Positions 14,213 to 22,534 are shown, numbered from the stretch's first letter. The stretch is 39,227 nucleotides of DNA from Clostridiales bacterium (GCA_022775805.1 JALFKB010000032.1:1-39227); one strand, 5' to 3'. Numbers and translations: made by a program. The notes: generated by a model from the letters alone, not told the origin.

Positions 14213-15448
14213 GTGGGCGAATACATTCTGGCAAGAGGAAACGGAAGACACATTCCGCAGGAAGACAAGATATTTGGAATTTCAAACAGGGCTAAGGAGG
14301 CCATTGCAAAGAAGGGCAAGGACAATGTCATTAACGGCACAATAGGCTCTCTCCTTGACGATGATGGTGAGCTGGTTGTTCTGGAATCCGTGGACACGGT
14401 TTTCAAGCATCTTTCACCGAAGGACTATGCAGAGTATGCACCGATTGGAGGCATCAAGCCTTTCAAAGAATCGGTTAAGAAGGCAGCCTTTGGAATACAT
14501 GTGCCTAAGGGATATATTGAAGCTGTTGCAACTCCCGGGGGAACAGGTTCCCTGAGGAACGTTATTTCAAACTATTCAGACGGAGGAGATCAGATCCTCA
14601 CCTCGGACTGGCACTGGGCACCTTACAACACGATTGCAGGTGAAATCGGAAGAAGCATCGCAACTTACGAGCTGTTCACAAAGGACAGGAAATTCAATGT
14701 TGAGGCCTTCAGGGAAAAGTCTGCAGAGCTTCTGAACAAGCAGGAATCCCTGGTTATCATATTGAATACTCCTGCGCACAATCCTACAGGGTATTCCCTG
14801 ACTCTTGAAGACTGGGACAAGCTCATTGATGTTCTCACTGAGGAGGCAAAGTGCGGCAAGGCCATTGCACTGGTAGTCGATGTGGCGTACATCGACTTCG
14901 CAGGAGATGAGGAGGAATACAGAAGGTTCTTCCCTAAGCTGGAGAGACTTCCGGAAAACGTTATCTCAATTGTTGCATACAGCTTGAGCAAAACCTTCAC
15001 ACTTTACGGAACACGCTGCGGCGCCATGATCTGCGTTGCGAAGACCCAGGAGATTGCAGATGAGTTCAAGAGAGTCTGCGAGTATTCATCAAGAGGCTCA
15101 TGGTCAAACAGCGCCAAGGTTGCCCAGGTAATACTGTCAAGAATATACGGAGATCCTCAGCTGCTGGCCAAGATTGACAGCGAGAGGGAAAAATACAGAA
15201 ACATGCTTATAAGACGTGGTGCCGCCTTCAGCAGAGAGGCTGAGAAGGTGGGACTTGAAATCGTTCCTTACGATGCAGGCTTTTTCGTGAGCATTCCGTG
15301 TGATAATCCGGATGAAGTGTCAAGGAAGCTCGAGGAGAAGGATGTTTTCCTTGTTCCTCTGGCCAAGGGCATCAGAGTTGCGGTTGCATCACTTCCTGAA
15401 GAAAAATGCGCGGCTCTGCCGGCAATAATAAAAGAAGCGCTCGAATAG
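14213..15448 (+). CDS. Class I/II PLP-dependent aminotransferase
   Basis: A 411-aa fold-type I aminotransferase. NTPAHNPTGYS is the cofactor-ring segment, VVDVAYIDFAGD holds the Asp, and SLSKTFTLYGTRCGAM contains the Schiff-base Lys and the following Tyr-Gly-x-Arg. The Lys-x3-Leu-Tyr-Gly-x-Arg pattern is closer to the aspartate/aromatic aminotransferase group than to the alanine group, but the substrate cannot be fixed. With aroD in the same operon an aromatic role is possible. Start is GTG, three bases after the trmB stop, preceded by AAGGAG. The stop codon lies inside the terminator hairpin. Confidence 0.85.
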   Translation: MGEYILARGNGRHIPQEDKIFGISNRAKEAIAKKGKDNVINGTIGSLLDDDGELVVLESVDTVFKHLSPKDYAEYAPIGGIKPFKESVKKAAFGIHVPKGYIEAVATPGGTGSLRNVISNYSDGGDQILTSDWHWAPYNTIAGEIGRSIATYELFTKDRKFNVEAFREKSAELLNKQESLVIILNTPAHNPTGYSLTLEDWDKLIDVLTEEAKCGKAIALVVDVAYIDFAGDEEEYRRFFPKLERLPENVISIVAYSLSKTFTLYGTRCGAMICVAKTQEIADEFKRVCEYSSRGSWSNSAKVAQVILSRIYGDPQLLAKIDSEREKYRNMLIRRGAAFSREAEKVGLEIVPYDAGFFVSIPCDNPDEVSRKLEEKDVFLVPLAKGIRVAVASLPEEKCAALPAIIKEALE

Positions 15449-15459
15449 AGCGCTTTTTT
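15435..15459 (+). terminator. Terminator overlapping the aminotransferase stop codon
   Basis: Stem AAGCGCTC (15435-15442) pairs with GAGCGCTT (15448-15455) around a 5-nt loop; the T run continues to 15459. The TAG stop (15446-15448) is in the loop and first stem base. It closes the aroD-to-aminotransferase operon. Confidence 0.88.
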
Positions 15460-15491
15460 CTATGGGTAAGTTTACGGACATAACGGGCATG

Positions 15492-16259
15492 TCATGGGTT
15501 TGACTCTTCAATGGAGGTGTACATAAGGGCAGAAAGCTGTATTCGCCCCGCCACGTTTGTCTTTCGGTACAGGTTCTGCAGATGTTTTTTCAGGGTGTTG
15601 GGACTTATGCAGAGCCTGCTGACTATTTCAGAATTGTCGTAGTTTTCAAGTATCAGCTCCAGAACCTCCGTTTCCCGGGCGGTGAGCAGGTATTTTTTTG
15701 TCAGTTTCACCATTTCAATACCCTTGGATGAGGAGGACCGCGCCTTTATTGCCTTTGCGAAGCGTGCATCAAGGTGGGTGCTCAGCAGCCTCAGTATCTG
15801 CATTTCATCGTTTGTGAAGTCCCCCTCCCCCTTTGTGCGGTACAGGGACATTATTCCCATAATTTTCCGGCCGTCTGTAATGGTGAGATCCACGGAGTAA
15901 TGTATTCCGAAGGGTTTGAAGCACCGCTGGTAGTAGTCGGTCTGTTCCCGTTTGCCCTCAGGCATCAGATCGGTATCCCTGAATACGGTGGATTGCTTTT
16001 TTCTCACAACCCAGAGGCTTCCGTCGGAATCCTGACATTTGATGTACTCGTGCTCTATTTCCTCATAGCTGTCGGGCACCGTAATAGGATCGCAGAAGAT
16101 CTCCCCGTCCCTGCCTGTTGTCATGAGGATGCTGGCGCAGGTACAGGGAATTATTGCCCGGATAAGTGTCACCACGGACCGTTTCATCTCATTAAAATCA
16201 TCCACGTTGTAAATCTGATATATTATGCTGTTGAGATTCATTTCTGTATTAAAATCCAC
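15492..16259 (-). CDS. LuxR-type transcription regulator with GAF-like N-terminus
   Basis: A 255-aa regulator. The C-terminal 65 residues are a classical LuxR helix-turn-helix: LTARETEVLELILENYDNSE, then SRLCISPNTLKKHLQNLYRK. The N-terminal 170 residues look like a GAF-type sensor (IMGIMSLYRTKGEGDFTNDE is the usual strand-helix end) with several cysteines. Start GTG at 16259 is preceded by GGAGG at 5-nt spacing; an ATG six codons later has worse spacing. It is divergent from the APC permease and is the obvious candidate to regulate it. The ligand is not identifiable. Confidence 0.85.
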   Translation of the reverse strand: MDFNTEMNLNSIIYQIYNVDDFNEMKRSVVTLIRAIIPCTCASILMTTGRDGEIFCDPITVPDSYEEIEHEYIKCQDSDGSLWVVRKKQSTVFRDTDLMPEGKREQTDYYQRCFKPFGIHYSVDLTITDGRKIMGIMSLYRTKGEGDFTNDEMQILRLLSTHLDARFAKAIKARSSSSKGIEMVKLTKKYLLTARETEVLELILENYDNSEIVSRLCISPNTLKKHLQNLYRKTNVAGRIQLSALMYTSIEESNP

Positions 16260-16360
16260 GGCTGCCTCCGAAAGTTAAAAAAATAACAGTATTAATTCGA
16301 TAATAATACACTCCTTTAAGTAATAATAACACCAATCTCGGCAAATAAGAAGTAGGAAAT

Positions 16361-16399
16361 GAGTATATACTCCAAAAGAAGTAGAAATATACTTATAAT
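16361..16399 (+). promoter_or_regulatory. Activator palindrome plus -10 of the permease gene
   Basis: GAGTATATACTC (16361-16372) is a perfect 12-bp palindrome. TATAAT (16394-16399) is a perfect -10, with no recognisable -35 at 17 bp. The palindrome centre lies at about -40 relative to the predicted start, the standard class II position of LuxR-type activators. Confidence 0.45.
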
Positions 16400-16508
16400 A
16401 AGCATGTTCATACTACCAAATAATTATTATTAGGTAATTGAGATTATGGGATTCGGGTTTTATTATCAGAACATACGTTAATTACTTAACCAAGGAGCAA
16501 TAATAATT

Positions 16509-17909
16509 ATGGAAAGCAAGAAAAAGAAAATTCCTGTAATGGGAGTCGCAATGATGGTTTGCGTTACCGTTGCAGGGGGAGGATTTGGTATTGAGGATTT
16601 AGTAGGTACGGTGGGACCGGGAATCACCATGATTACATTCTGTGCGATTCCGTTTTTCTGGTCACTGCCATTCAGCCTTTCATCAGCTGAACTTTCATCA
16701 GCATACCCGGAAGACGGCGGAATGTACATCTGGGCAAGAAACGGTCTCGGTGAGAAGGCGGGATTTGCCAGCGGATGGGCTTACACCATTGCAGGCTTTT
16801 TCGAACCATGCACCTTCGCTGTATTAACTGCAACATACCTCCAGGAGATGTTCTCTCTGGTGGGAATGGAAGTAGGCTCATTTGAATTCTTCCTGATATG
16901 TGCAGCGCTGATTATCATCTTCGCAATAATCAACATACTCGGTATTGAAGTAATCAGCAACATGGCAACAGTTGTTACATTCCTCTGCTTCATTCCTTTC
17001 ATTATCATGGTAATCTGTGCTTTCATGCACATGGAGGATCCTGCAAGCATGGTTACTCCGCTGAAGCATGAGAACATGTCCTTCCTTCAGTCAGCGGGAC
17101 AGGGACTTCTCATAGGAATCTGGTTCAACCAGGGATATGAAACGATTTCCTGCGCATCAGGAGACATAGAAAACGGAGAAAGAGTTGTGCCTAGAGGAAT
17201 TCTCATTTCCATTCCGATTATCGCACTGATGTACATGCTGTGGGTTGTTCCTGCAGTTGGAGCAATAAACGAGATGCAGCCGGGAAGCTGGGCAAACTGG
17301 GGAACAGGCGACGGAAACATCACATTCGTAGTTGCCTGCGAAATTCTTGGAGGAGCACCTCTGAAGTGGGCAATGGTTGCAGCAGGTTCACTGGCATCCA
17401 TGATGATTCTCTGTGAATATATAATGGCATATGCACATGTAATGTCATCCTTCAGTAAGAAGGGCACATTCTTTGAGATTTTCTCAAGGGAGAGCAAGTC
17501 AAAGGGAACTCCTGTTGCGGCGATTATCATTATTTCCGCAGTAAGTACAGCCCTGTCACTGTGGGCTGCATATTCCCAGGGTGAGGACAGCCCGTTCCAG
17601 ATTCTGGTGGAAGTAGCAACAGCAATCTATGCGATACCTTGCTGTCTGGTATTCATTTCAAACATGAAAATGCGTATCAAGGAGCCGGATAAGAAGCTGG
17701 CCTTTAAGGTGCCTCTTCCAAACAAGCTGTACTGCATCTGGCTCTGCGTTCCGATTATTCTGTACATATATAGTATTGTGTCAGACATTGCCATTTCAGG
17801 AATCGGAATTCTTCTGGGACTCACGGCAATTCCTGCCTATATTTTCTTCAAGAAGATTTACAAGAAGGGTGAATACTGGAAGGAAAGACATCAGCTGGAA
17901 GAACAATAA
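16509..17909 (+). CDS. APC-family amino acid/polyamine permease
   Basis: A 466-aa inner-membrane transporter with about 12 hydrophobic helices. The first helix has the APC glycine cluster VTVAGGGFGIEDLVG. Next comes SSAELSSAYPEDGGMYIWAR, matching the conserved AEL...P..GG.Y.W motif of amino acid/polyamine/organocation carriers. The substrate cannot be read from sequence; the pattern recalls glutamate/GABA- or polyamine-type antiporters. ATG follows AAGGAG. The gene is alone, divergent from the LuxR-type regulator, and ends at a strong terminator. Confidence 0.88.
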   Translation: MESKKKKIPVMGVAMMVCVTVAGGGFGIEDLVGTVGPGITMITFCAIPFFWSLPFSLSSAELSSAYPEDGGMYIWARNGLGEKAGFASGWAYTIAGFFEPCTFAVLTATYLQEMFSLVGMEVGSFEFFLICAALIIIFAIINILGIEVISNMATVVTFLCFIPFIIMVICAFMHMEDPASMVTPLKHENMSFLQSAGQGLLIGIWFNQGYETISCASGDIENGERVVPRGILISIPIIALMYMLWVVPAVGAINEMQPGSWANWGTGDGNITFVVACEILGGAPLKWAMVAAGSLASMMILCEYIMAYAHVMSSFSKKGTFFEIFSRESKSKGTPVAAIIIISAVSTALSLWAAYSQGEDSPFQILVEVATAIYAIPCCLVFISNMKMRIKEPDKKLAFKVPLPNKLYCIWLCVPIILYIYSIVSDIAISGIGILLGLTAIPAYIFFKKIYKKGEYWKERHQLEEQ

Positions 17910-17966
17910 TGAAATACTCATACGTTTAACTTATACATTTATACATGAACATTTTTCTGTCAGTAA

Positions 17967-18012
17967 GGCAAAAGCTGCACCGGGGGAACCGGTGCAGCTT
18001 TTGCCTTTTTTT
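17967..18012 (+). terminator. Strong rho-independent terminator
   Basis: A perfect 17-bp stem (17967-17983 with 17989-18005) has a 5-nt loop and seven T after it. It ends the permease transcript and, lying between convergent genes, may also stop the PC4-like gene transcript from the other side. Confidence 0.95.
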
Positions 18013-18068
18013 GATTTCGCGAGGTTGTACATGTTCTGCAGGTGACTGAACACGGATTACAGAGACAA

Positions 18069-18491
18069 TCAGTTTTCGCTTTCATTGGCTATGTCTGCTG
18101 CATCTGCAGCCGGCAAGGTCTCCCCTGAGGGCTCGGATTCCAAGGAATCCATGGGCGCAGATGCATGTTCTGCCGTGTGAGACTTATTTGATGCCGCCTC
18201 CACGGCAATGTCCCTTGCCACATCATCGGGGACGCTTCTTACCCGATTTCTTGCTCTGGAACGTCTCCGTTTCATCAGGTCGAGAATTCGGCGCATCTCA
18301 TCCTCCTTCAGAGTGATTCCCCTGGACATTCTCCCGTGACTGGGATCCCATTCTCTGATGTCGTACTTGGCAGCACCGCCGTTCCAGCTCACCAGGTTTA
18401 TCTCCTTGGTCCAGCCTGTGTCCTGGGTGCTGATAATGCCGATTTCCTCAATAATTTCAAAAGTAACTTCACTTCCTTCATTCATCGCCAT
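18069..18491 (-). CDS. PC4/YdbC-like ssDNA-binding protein
   Basis: A 140-aa protein. Residues about 8-70 match the bacterial YdbC/PC4 domain: FEIIEEIGIIS, GWTKEINLVSWNGGAAKYDIREW, then GITLKEDEMRRIL. YdbC proteins are homodimeric single-stranded nucleic-acid binders; their cell role is poorly known. The usual family member is about 75 aa. This one adds a basic patch (MKRRRSRARNRVR) and a 50-residue acidic, Ala/Ser-rich tail of low complexity. ATG follows AAAGGAG at 7-nt spacing. It is monocistronic and convergent with the permease. Confidence 0.85.
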   Translation of the reverse strand: MAMNEGSEVTFEIIEEIGIISTQDTGWTKEINLVSWNGGAAKYDIREWDPSHGRMSRGITLKEDEMRRILDLMKRRRSRARNRVRSVPDDVARDIAVEAASNKSHTAEHASAPMDSLESEPSGETLPAADAADIANESEN

Positions 18492-18612
18492 AAATAATCT
18501 CCTTTCCTTGCGCCCCTTTCACGCAATAATAATATTAATTAATGAATGTGTTTTGTGACAGGGATATAATACCAGCAATGGTAATAAATGTCAATAACAA
18601 ATGAATTACTGA

Positions 18613-18641
18613 TTTACTGAAATCCACAATACTGGTATACT
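18613..18641 (+). promoter_or_regulatory. Promoter predicting a leaderless nucleoside-kinase mRNA
   Basis: TTTACT (18613-18618) and TATACT (18636-18641) are exactly 17 bp apart, four and five matches to consensus. A start seven bases after the -10 falls on the A of the ATG at 18648, which has no Shine-Dalgarno sequence. Confidence 0.5.
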
Positions 18642-18647
18642 TGGACT

Positions 18648-20351
18648 ATGAACATTAAACTGAAAGCATGTCCCGGTAGAGACTGGGAAACAATTGAAAT
18701 CGATGAAAATGCAAGGCTGGATGAGATGGCGTCAGCGGCAGAGGCTTCAGGCGACGCACCGTACAGAATACTCCTGGCTAGAGTAAACGGCAGGGATGCG
18801 GAGCTTAGTGAGACTGTCCGGGAGGGGGACAGAGTTGAGCTTCTGGATATGAGAACCCACGCCGCAAACATGGTTTACCAGAGAAGTCTCACCATGATAT
18901 ACCTGACGGCAGCAAGGGATGTTTTTGATGCCATGGGCCTTACCGGGGTCAGGGTTGAAATTGACAACTCCATCAACAAGGGGTTCTATACTACAATCAG
19001 TATCAGCGGTGCCGACGGCAGCGGTGAAATCAGCAGGGAGACAGCTTCGGCGATAGAGAACCGTATGCTGCAGCTGGTTCATGAGGATGTTCCAATTGAG
19101 AAGCAGGAACTTACTCCCCGGGAGGCGATGGAAACATGGATGGATTGCGGTTACCCGGAGAAGGCTGAAATATTCAGCGGAATCACGGATGAGAAGCGGA
19201 CGGAAGTGTGTTATTCCATGAACGGATACAGGAACTACTTCTACGGTCCCATGGTTCCCTCCGCAGGGTACATAGAATACTTCCGGCTTACGATATACAG
19301 GGACGGGCTGCTTTTGCAGTTCCCTTATTATGACACCCCGGAGGTTATGCCTGAGACCGTGGATCAGGTGAAGCTCTATGAGGCCTTTGAGGAGGAACAC
19401 CGATGGCTTCAGCTGCTGGATGCGGCTACGGTGGCGGACATGAACAGAATAATTGCCCGGGGGCAGACGAAGGAGACAATCCTTCTGTCGGAGGCTCTCC
19501 ACGAGAAAAAGATTGCTGAGATTGCCGCGGAAATAAAGGAAAAGGGCAAGCGGATAATTCTTATTGCGGGACCGTCCTCCTCCGGGAAAACCACCTTTGC
19601 CAAGAGACTTTGCATACAGCTTAGGGTTGCGGGGCTTAAGCCTCTTTATCTGGGAACGGATGACTACTTCGTTGAGAGGGATGAAACGCCTCTTGATGCG
19701 AACGGGGAGAAGAACTATGAAGACCTTGAGGCCCTTGACATCAATCTGTTCTCCAACAATATGAACGGCCTTCTCAGGGGAGAGGAGGTTGACATACCGG
19801 AATTCGATTTCCTGGAGGGCAGGAAGATTTTCGGCAGGAGAGTGACGAGAATAGACCGGGATCAGCCTATTGTCATTGAGGGAATTCACGCCCTTAACGA
19901 CAGCCTTACAACCCAGATTGACGAAGGAGAAAAGTACAGAATATATATCAGTCCTCTGACGCAGCTGAACATCGACGCCCACAACAGGGTGCCCACCACC
20001 GATGCCAGAATGCTGAGAAGGATGGTTAGGGACTGCAAGTACAGAAACCATCCGCCGGCAGACACCATCAGAGACTGGCCTAAGGTTCGGGCAGGAGAGA
20101 ACAGGAACATCTTCCCTTACAACACCCGGGCTGATGTTATATTCAATTCAAACCTGGCATATGAGACCTTCCTCTTGAGGAAATACGCAGAGCCGCTGCT
20201 TTTGGAAATCGGTCCGGATCAGCCGGAGTACAGCGAGGCGCGAAGGCTTCTGGAGATGCTGAGGTTTTTCAGCGTTATTGAGGACGAGAAGGATGTGCCA
20301 AACAATTCAATAATCAGGGAATTTATCGGAGGGAGTGTATTTGTAGAATGA
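18648..20351 (+). CDS. TGS-fused nucleoside (uridine-type) kinase
   Basis: A 567-aa protein of the Bacillota fusion family. Residues 1-70 are a ubiquitin-like TGS domain. Residues about 70-230 resemble the threonyl-tRNA synthetase second additional domain. Residues about 290-500 are a phosphoribulokinase/uridine kinase P-loop domain, with Walker A IAGPSSSGKTTFAKR near residue 307 and DRDQPIVIEGIHALND. The family is annotated as nucleoside kinase; the substrate is not firmly known. The start has no ribosome site but does have a promoter ending at the ATG. Its stop overlaps the PfkB kinase start by 4 bp, so the two are coupled. Confidence 0.88.
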   Translation: MNIKLKACPGRDWETIEIDENARLDEMASAAEASGDAPYRILLARVNGRDAELSETVREGDRVELLDMRTHAANMVYQRSLTMIYLTAARDVFDAMGLTGVRVEIDNSINKGFYTTISISGADGSGEISRETASAIENRMLQLVHEDVPIEKQELTPREAMETWMDCGYPEKAEIFSGITDEKRTEVCYSMNGYRNYFYGPMVPSAGYIEYFRLTIYRDGLLLQFPYYDTPEVMPETVDQVKLYEAFEEEHRWLQLLDAATVADMNRIIARGQTKETILLSEALHEKKIAEIAAEIKEKGKRIILIAGPSSSGKTTFAKRLCIQLRVAGLKPLYLGTDDYFVERDETPLDANGEKNYEDLEALDINLFSNNMNGLLRGEEVDIPEFDFLEGRKIFGRRVTRIDRDQPIVIEGIHALNDSLTTQIDEGEKYRIYISPLTQLNIDAHNRVPTTDARMLRRMVRDCKYRNHPPADTIRDWPKVRAGENRNIFPYNTRADVIFNSNLAYETFLLRKYAEPLLLEIGPDQPEYSEARRLLEMLRFFSVIEDEKDVPNNSIIREFIGGSVFVE

Positions 20352-21406
20352 TAGCAGTTATTGGAGGAGTTCAGACAACCGTAAGGGTTAAGCTGGCAAT
20401 ACCCGAAAGGGACATGGAGAAGCAAAAGAAGCAGGATGAGGATGCGGTTCTGGCTGCGGGACTTGATGTTGAGGCAGCGGGCGGGGAGGAAAGTCTCGAG
20501 GATGCTCGCTTCAGACACTACTATGAGCAGAAGATGAGGGAGCAGGCCGGTGAGAATTACTGGGATTCCATGGGCCTCGGTGTGAAGGATTTCGGCGGAT
20601 ATCCCCCTGTTGCTCCCGGTGAGAATACGGATATCAGAGTTACCAGCAGCGGTTGCAGCTATAATGTAGCGAAGTATCTTGGAGAAAAAATCGATACGGC
20701 GTTTATCTCCGTTATGGGAGACGATACCCTGGGTACAGCCGCGAAGGCAGAGCTTGCTGCCAGGGGCGTTGACATTTCCGGGGTGAAGACTCTTCATGCA
20801 TCTACGGCGGTTGGCGTGGAGGTGGCGAACCCCATGGGTGACCTGGAGTTTGCCCGGGAGAACATGGCGCTCCTTACGGAACTGACACCGGAATACGTTG
20901 AAAGCTGCGGAGAAATTCTTGCAAAGGCCGACGCAATCTTTATGGACGGCACTCTGCCGGAGGAGACCATGAAATACATCTCCGATAATTACAGCGATAA
21001 ATGTCCGATTTATTTTGACCCTGCATCAATTCACGGAGGCAGCGTCTTTGCCCGTTCAGGTGCAAAGGCAGCCTGCATTATGCCGGGAAGAATGGAAGCG
21101 GAGGCCATAAGCGGACTGCAGGTGCTGGGAATGGATCAGCTAATGGCGGCGGGGAATGCCTTTGAGAGCATGGGAATACCTCAGACGGTAATAACTCTTA
21201 AGATGGGTGGCCTGTATTACAAGGATGCTGCTGAAGCGGGAATAATCAAGCCTGAAAATCCGCTCTCCTTTGGAGATACGAAGGGAGCCGGGGATGTGCT
21301 TTCCGCGGAGCTGGTTTATCGTCTTGTATCGGGAGCCGGCCTCAGGGAGGCAGCGGAAGGAGCAGTGGCTGCAGCGGGAGAATACATAGCTGAGCTGAAC
21401 AGATAA
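20348..21406 (+). CDS. PfkB-family carbohydrate/nucleoside kinase
   Basis: A 352-aa ribokinase-fold enzyme. SSGCSYNVAKYLG is the substrate-side GGxxxN-like motif, FISVMGDDTLG follows, and SFGDTKGAGDVLSAELVY is the catalytic DTxGAGD anion hole. Between the first strand (MIAVIGGV) and the substrate motif there are about 80 residues instead of the usual 30 or so. Residues about 22-55 are highly charged (EKQKKQDED ... EQKMREQ). The substrate is unknown. ATG is inside the nucleoside-kinase stop, so the pair may act on linked substrates such as nucleosides or sugars. Confidence 0.82.
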   Translation: MIAVIGGVQTTVRVKLAIPERDMEKQKKQDEDAVLAAGLDVEAAGGEESLEDARFRHYYEQKMREQAGENYWDSMGLGVKDFGGYPPVAPGENTDIRVTSSGCSYNVAKYLGEKIDTAFISVMGDDTLGTAAKAELAARGVDISGVKTLHASTAVGVEVANPMGDLEFARENMALLTELTPEYVESCGEILAKADAIFMDGTLPEETMKYISDNYSDKCPIYFDPASIHGGSVFARSGAKAACIMPGRMEAEAISGLQVLGMDQLMAAGNAFESMGIPQTVITLKMGGLYYKDAAEAGIIKPENPLSFGDTKGAGDVLSAELVYRLVSGAGLREAAEGAVAAAGEYIAELNR

Positions 21407-21421
21407 TGTTATGAAATGCGA

Positions 21422-21503
21422 AAGCTTATTGTGAATGGAGGAAGATTGTTGTGAATGTTGTGGCTTGTATGAACGCAGTAAGCTTTTTATGAATGGAGGA
21501 AGA
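21422..21503 (+). repeat. Direct duplication of a ribosome-binding region
   Basis: Two 24-nt copies (21422-21445 and 21480-21503) match at 22 positions and lie 58 bp apart. Each contains GAATGGAGGAAGA, a strong Shine-Dalgarno block. The second serves the LUD-domain gene; the first precedes a 13-codon frame. It looks like a tandem duplication of the leader. Confidence 0.75.
21451..21492 (+). CDS. Possible 13-codon leader ORF
   Basis: GTG at 21451 follows GGAGGAAGA of the first duplicated ribosome site and reads 13 codons (VNVVACMNAVSFL) to a TGA at 21490-21492, which touches the second ribosome site. Spacing is right for translation and for coupling to the LUD-domain gene. No codon run suggests an attenuation signal, and it may only be a by-product of the duplication. 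Confidence 0.25.
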   Translation: MNVVACMNAVSFL

Positions 21504-21505
21504 AT

Positions 21506-22153
21506 ATGATAAAGAGTGATAATGTTAAGAAAGCAAACAAGATAAAAATCGATACTGTCATTAAGAATCTTGAGAAAAGAAACATGGCGGGATACTATGC
21601 CGACAGCAAGGAGGAGGCTCTTGCGAAGGTGCTGGAGCTTATTCCCGAGGGCGCTGTTGTTGGAAAGGGCGGAAGCGAGACTATAAACGAGCTGGGTCTG
21701 GTACCGATTCTTCAGGAAGGAAACTATACTTATCTTGATGCCTTTGCATCAGCAGATCCTCAGGTTCAGAAGGAAACCAAGCGCAGGACATTCTATGCCG
21801 ATGTAATGCTGACCAGCGCCAACGCCATTACTCTGGATGGAGAAATTGTAAACATCGACGGAACCGGCAACAGAATGGCAGCTGTAATATGGGGTCCTGA
21901 TAAGGTTGTGTTCATTGTTGGCGCCAACAAGATTGTCGCCTCGGTTGATGATGCCGTTGACAGAATCAAGTGCGATGCCTGTCCGCCAAACTGCATCCGT
22001 CTTGGCAAGAACACTCCGTGTGCGGCAACGGGCAAGTGTGCGGAATGCCTTTCTCTGGGCAACACTGTTTGCTGCCATACCGTAATCACAAGATTCTCAA
22101 GCATACCTGACAGGATGCATGTGATAATGGTTAACGAGAATCTGGGATTCTAG
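21506..22153 (+). CDS. LUD-domain (LutC/YkgG-like) protein with Cys-rich tail
   Basis: A 215-aa protein of the lactate-utilisation LUD family. The core has VVGKGGSETINELGL, DVMLTSANAITLDGEIVNIDGTGNR and VVFIVGANKIV, the family's typical order. The last 60 residues hold eight cysteines in CDACPPNC, PCAATGKCAEC and TVCCH, more than LutC and compatible with a metal or Fe-S site. It is a stand-alone member: lutA and lutB are not nearby, so lactate oxidation is not implied. ATG follows GGAGGAAGA. A terminator follows at 22228. Confidence 0.85.
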   Translation: MIKSDNVKKANKIKIDTVIKNLEKRNMAGYYADSKEEALAKVLELIPEGAVVGKGGSETINELGLVPILQEGNYTYLDAFASADPQVQKETKRRTFYADVMLTSANAITLDGEIVNIDGTGNRMAAVIWGPDKVVFIVGANKIVASVDDAVDRIKCDACPPNCIRLGKNTPCAATGKCAECLSLGNTVCCHTVITRFSSIPDRMHVIMVNENLGF

Positions 22154-22227
22154 ATTGCCGGTATTCATGCCCGGCGTCAGCGTCGGCGTTATACTGTGCT
22201 GAGATAAATTAATAAGATGAAATGTTA

Positions 22228-22265
22228 AAGCTGTCTGCTGCATTTAAGCGGGCAGCTTATTTGTT
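22228..22265 (+). terminator. Terminator of the kinase-LUD unit
   Basis: A 12-bp stem (22228-22239 with 22247-22258, two G-U pairs) with a 7-nt loop is followed by a T-rich but interrupted tail. It likely ends transcription from the kinase genes. Confidence 0.65.
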
Positions 22266-22305
22266 TTGTTCATAATGCATGGCTCATAATTGATGCCGTA
22301 GCTGT

Positions 22306-22502
22306 GATTGTTGAAGTATTTGATTTTGAGAAGAATTTGCTACAACATCAATGTGATTCAGGCAGCTTTGCAGGCCTTTTTTGGGGATGAATTTGAAGCA
22401 ATTTCATTCAGTGAAGAATTGCTGCAACAAAACTTGAAAAATGTTGAAGCAAATAAAAAAAGATAGACATCGCTTCAAAAACTGGAAAAAATTAGGCGAT
22501 AA
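22306..22502 (+). repeat. 197-bp dispersed repeat, copy 1 (TTGAAGCAA-box element)
   Basis: It aligns without gaps to 39031-39227, with about 139 of 197 positions identical by hand count. Boxes TTGAAGCAA lie at 22393 and 22444; reverse boxes TTGCT(A/G)CAA at 22337 and 22419, and TCGCTTCAA at 22470. The last nine bases AGGCGATAA are identical in both copies. A stop-free 50-codon frame exists in this copy but not in the other, so it is treated as non-coding. Confidence 0.75.
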
Positions 22503-22525
22503 ATCCGTGCTATTTCAAGGGCTTG

Positions 22526-22534
22526 TTGAAGCAA
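22526..22534 (+). repeat. Additional TTGAAGCAA box downstream of repeat copy 1
   Basis: An exact TTGAAGCAA lies 24 bp after the end of the 197-bp element. It is followed by TTTACAACATCGC and ATTACAACATCG, which resemble degenerate reverse boxes. The array may therefore extend to about 22590. Confidence 0.4.

Noticed and set aside
18747-20051. 434-aa open frame on the minus strand
   Set aside because: It lies opposite the nucleoside kinase, which has a P-loop, TGS domain and correct neighbours; the antisense frame has no ribosome site or recognisable domain.
22311-22468. Roughly 50-codon open frame inside repeat copy 1
   Set aside because: No ATG or ribosome site, and the same frame is interrupted by stops in copy 2.
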